Assembly: GCA_035236585.1 (NCBI GenBank)
Contig: CP141126.1
Span: 9,437,001-9,501,000, forward strand
DNA from: Warburgia ugandensis
Taxonomy: Eukaryota > Streptophyta > Magnoliopsida > Canellales > Canellaceae
Length of the DNA: 64,000 nucleotides
Reading direction: 5' to 3'
Shown: piece by piece, positions 60,885-64,000 of the stretch
Layout of the letters: the number at the start of each line of letters is the position of its first letter
Position numbering within the stretch: position 1 is the stretch's first letter
Position numbers and translations under genes: made by a program
Notes under the pieces: model-generated
The model's input: the letters and a program-made list of their open reading frames with translations, nothing else
Database searches by the model: none
Told to the model about the DNA's origin: nothing

Positions 60885-62385
60885 ATCATCAAGGCCTTAT
60901 CCTGATGAGGGGTCGGCTACATGAATCTTGTTCCTTCATTCGTCTCTATCAAGTGTCGTGGCTTCATTTAGTCCTAAATTTTTTTAAATATTTTCTCTCC
61001 ACTTCTATCCACGCCTTTTTGGGCCTTCCCATTGCCCTTTTAGAGCCTTGGACTTGGATCGACTTCGAGCTTGTGCCATTTTCATTCTCTATTGGACATG
61101 TCCAAACCGTCTAAGATTTTTTTATTTATAATTCTATCCTTTATTGCCTTGCCACTGGTCCATCTCAACATCTTCATTTTGGCTACATTCTTTCTGTATA
61201 CATGTTATTCTTTAACTACCCAACACTTTGATCCATAGAGCATTGCCGGCCTTACAACCATCCTCTAGAATTTTCTTTTCAGTTCAAATGGCACCTGCCG
61301 ATCACACAAAACTCTAGAGGCTCGTCTACATTTGTTCTAGTCCGCTTAGATTCTCTAGGTAACATCCCTCTTAATCTCTCTGCTCTCATGAATTATTGAT
61401 CCCAAGTATCTAAAGTGGTCTTTTTGAAAAACTTCTTGGTTATTAATCTCTACTGGTGCTTCGCTCCCACTCCTTTCCTTGCTAAAATTGCATTCTATAT
61501 ACTTCTTGGTTCCGCTAATTTTAAATCTTTTAGACTCTATAGTATCCCTCCACAACTTTATCTTTGTATTTACACCCTTCCTTATCTTATCAATCAAAAT
61601 TATGTTATCTGCAAATAATATGCGCCATGGAATCTCCTCATGCAAATATTTTGTTAACTTATTCATAACCAACGTGAAAAGGTATGGGCTCAATGCTAAT
61701 CTATGGTGTAATCCTATAGTGATAGGGAAATTATTGCTCTCTTTCTATTAGTCATAACATTTGTTATCACTCTCTCATATTAATTATGGCTATATATCCT
61801 GTGAAACTCCTTCCTTGCCCAACAACCACCATATTAACTCTTCTAGGGACTCAATCATAAGTTTTTTTTCTACATCAATAAAGACCATGTGGAGGTCTTT
61901 CCTCCCCCTATATTTCTCAATCAATTTTCTAAATAGGAAAATAGCTTCCATGGTAAACTTCTCATGCATGAAACCAAATTAGTTTTTTGACACACTTGTC
62001 TCTTAGTTTTTTCTCAATCACTCTTGCTCTAGGTTTCACGGTATGACTCATAAGTTTGATCCCAAGATAATTAGTACAACTATGTATCTCCTTTATTCAT
62101 ATAAATTGGTCCGATAGAACTTTTCCTTTATTCACCTAGCATTTTCTTCAATTTTATAATCTTCTTAAACAACTTTGTCAACCAAACTACTCTAGTATCA
62201 CTCATACACTTTTAAACCTCTATTGGTATACCATTGCGCCTCATGGCCTTTTCTAATTTTCCTTTTTTTAAGGCCTCTTTCACTTCAGGTATCCTAATTC
62301 TATGGTTGTATCTATATAGTCCAGTGTTATTTGGTTTTCCAGTTCTTTTAATCTCGATATTCTCAGGGCAATTGTCATTTAGCAA
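60885..62385 (-). mobile_element. RTE-type LINE, 5'-truncated, minus strand
   Basis: The 3' end reads, on the plus strand, ATCATCATCAAGGCCTTATC then GGGTCGGCTACATGAATC, the standard terminus of plant RTE elements. Going right, minus-strand frames give the RT: VTKD.. end, NQFGFM-type and FIDVE-like pieces, and SPYLFTLVMNKLTKYLHEEI through LFADNIILID and RKGVNTKIKLWRDTIESK (61355-61693), with EVKEALKKGKLEKAMRRNGI near 62280. The catalytic FADD is FADN (GAT AAC, 61604-61609). Frames are broken by stops. It lies within what should be the bZIP last intron, antisense to the gene. Confidence 0.8.
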
Positions 62386-62388
62386 TGG

Positions 62389-62575
62389 TCATGCTTCTAA
62401 TATGCAAATTGGATGGAGTATTATAGGAGGATTATTGGTCTTTGTTCGAGAAACTGGCATTTTTGGCTGAAGGAGTAGAAGAGGCTCAGATCTTGGTAGC
62501 AACTGGGGAAGAGATTGTTAAAAGTTGTAGAGATGTTCATCTTGTTGCTAAGGCACTTGGAAGCTTAATTTAGTC
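62389..62575 (+). pseudogene. NBS-LRR (CC-type) NB-ARC fragment
   Basis: One frame reads KLDGVL, a TAG stop, EDYWSLFEKLAFLAEGVEEA, then GEEIVKSCRDVHLVAKALGS and LI. This is the run from the L--L--ED-WSLFEKLAF block to the GLPLA motif (here DVHLVAKAL) of RGA-type disease resistance proteins, about 60 residues out of some 900. No P-loop, kinase-2 or LRR parts are seen. It directly abuts the 5' end of the LINE, so it may be read-through carried by the LINE or an older fragment. Confidence 0.65.
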
Positions 62576-64000
62576 ATGGTGTTTCATCTCACATTTTAAT
62601 GGGCTTTCTCTTTTTTACACATGACCCTGAGTTTGAGTTATTGTTGGTGTTTTTTGGTCTTAATGTTTATATTTCTGGATTCTCTGGCTCCTAGCTTGAT
62701 TCCTTCATCAACCTTGTTTTAAGCTCGATTTTCATGCTTGGGAGTGTCACCTTGCAATTATCCAGGCATTGTTGGGGATTTGTGGCTCAGTTTCAAGCAA
62801 TGTTCGCAAATAAGATTGAATTGGCCTGTCCAAATTGCTATTATTTTGCTAATCTGGCTGAATAAAATATTGTCTATGACTGCTCTGAGCATGTAAATTT
62901 CGAGTTCTTTGAAACCCAGGCAATTCATATTGGCATATCTGCGGATAAGCACACAAGGTGGCAGCATGTCAGAGATCTTCCATGGGAGGATATTGCTCTA
63001 ATCTAATTGGCTCTAAACGTCCATGTCTCATCCATGTGATCTTGTGGTGTTGCAGAACCAATGGTCATTGTGAACAAGCTTGAGAATGAAGAAAAAGAAA
63101 TGAACACCAAAGTGGCAGTCCTTTAAGAAGCTTCAAGAACACTGCAGAATGCTCTTGTTATCCTTATATGACTTCTTGTTGAGAATTTTCTTTTCATCTA
63201 GGATCTGTCTTTGTAGGCACTAGGAGTTGAAGGACACTGGGACGAGAAAGAAAGGGAACATCTGGAATTGCATGTGAATTCACACTAGAGTTTCCCAATT
63301 AAACATCACCAGATGGTAGGATTTGGTCCCGTACTTGAATCATTCATTTTAAGGACTCCAGTGAAGCAGAGGGTCAAGAGCTTAAAATTGGAAGTTATGG
63401 GCTCTATAGCATCTTGGCAAGTTAATCACCAAATGTTTCTCGTGAAGAATTCGGTCAGGTGCAGTTAAATACTTTCTATTCAAGTGAAAAATGAGTACTC
63501 TGCCTGGTGCAGTCAATATCAGCTAAAGAGTACGTTGTGAGCTTAAAATGGCAGGCTTTCTGTGTTATAATGTTTTACCGGTGAAGATGGCGAACTCTGA
63601 AGGAGAGAGTTGGTAAGCGTTCATTTTAGTTTTTTGTACTGATCCTTTTGCTACCGTTAGTGGGATTATTCCTCCTTTCTCCTTGTTGTTGTTCTTCTGC
63701 TATGATGTTCAAGGCCAGCTTAGTCTGTGAGCCAGTTAGGCAGTTTGCTTCCTACAATAGGTTTTCATCATTGGAGACAAAGTGGAGGTTGAACTGTTTT
63801 ACCTATTGCTTTTGTTGCATCTGACTTGGGAAGATAGGAGGGACCATGACATATTCAGGGATGGCCTAATTTACCTTGAGAAAGGGGGTGTATTGGTTTC
63901 CAAAGTACTTGAACGTCCTAATCATCATTCTGAAGAAGGGTGGCTGATAGGAAGCATTCTTGCGTAATAGGTGGATCACCTTTTCTCATTGGCTTGAAGG
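62576..64000. other. No gene identified
   Basis: Short frames only. Searched by eye for the expected bZIP C-terminal exon and for further NBS-LRR parts; neither was found. Confidence 0.4.

Noticed and set aside
1-64000. CRISPR arrays, operons, prokaryotic or viral gene clusters
   Set aside because: Regular repeats here are microsatellites and TE-derived; all coding genes are spliced plant genes.

Overview
This is nuclear DNA of a flowering plant. The evidence is split genes with GT/AG introns, plant gene families (a TFIIS-N/MED26 protein, a group-A bZIP factor, plant-type FAD monooxygenases), Au-type SINEs, RTE LINEs, Ty1/copia elements with an initiator-Met tRNA primer site, and long TC/GA microsatellites. 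Large introns and nested LTR DNA suggest a sizeable, TE-rich genome, perhaps woody. The species cannot be named from the sequence.

Layout. (1) 1-33 kb is a segmentally duplicated array of FAD-dependent monooxygenase genes, all on the minus strand. Block A (1 to about 3.7 kb) has a frameshifted copy running off the left edge. At 3.7-4.6 kb are two fossil exons of a fourth copy. Block B (about 4.63-18.06 kb) and block C (about 19.04-34.3 kb) each carry an apparently intact 408-codon, five-exon gene, a shared upstream region with TATA box and G-box, and a nested stack of LTR DNA, one Au-like SINE and one degenerate Ty1/copia element. Block C also has a 2.25-kb solo LTR; the empty site is preserved in block B. 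(2) At 18.06-19.04 kb, between B and C, lies a truncated copy of the promoter, leader and first 21 codons of the MED26 gene at 40.2 kb. (3) 34-40 kb is repeat-rich (two MITEs, a gypsy integrase scrap). (4) 40,237-42,036 is an intact nine-exon MED26-type Mediator subunit gene. (5) 43-57 kb has no recognisable host gene: SINEs, tandem repeats, a decayed gag-like reading frame, a hairpin-bearing tandem repeat of about 138 bp, RTE LINE 3' ends and a long-TIR MITE. (6) From 57,949 a group-A bZIP (GBF4-like) gene begins. Three exons are visible; its last intron has been entered by an RTE LINE and borders an NBS-LRR fragment, and its last exon is not found before the window ends.

The genes do not form a pathway. 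The window's main interest is structural: gene conversion among tandem monooxygenases, transposon insertions dated by empty sites in sister blocks, and a captured Mediator-gene promoter pointing antisense into a monooxygenase gene. I found no evidence of a wholly new biological system.
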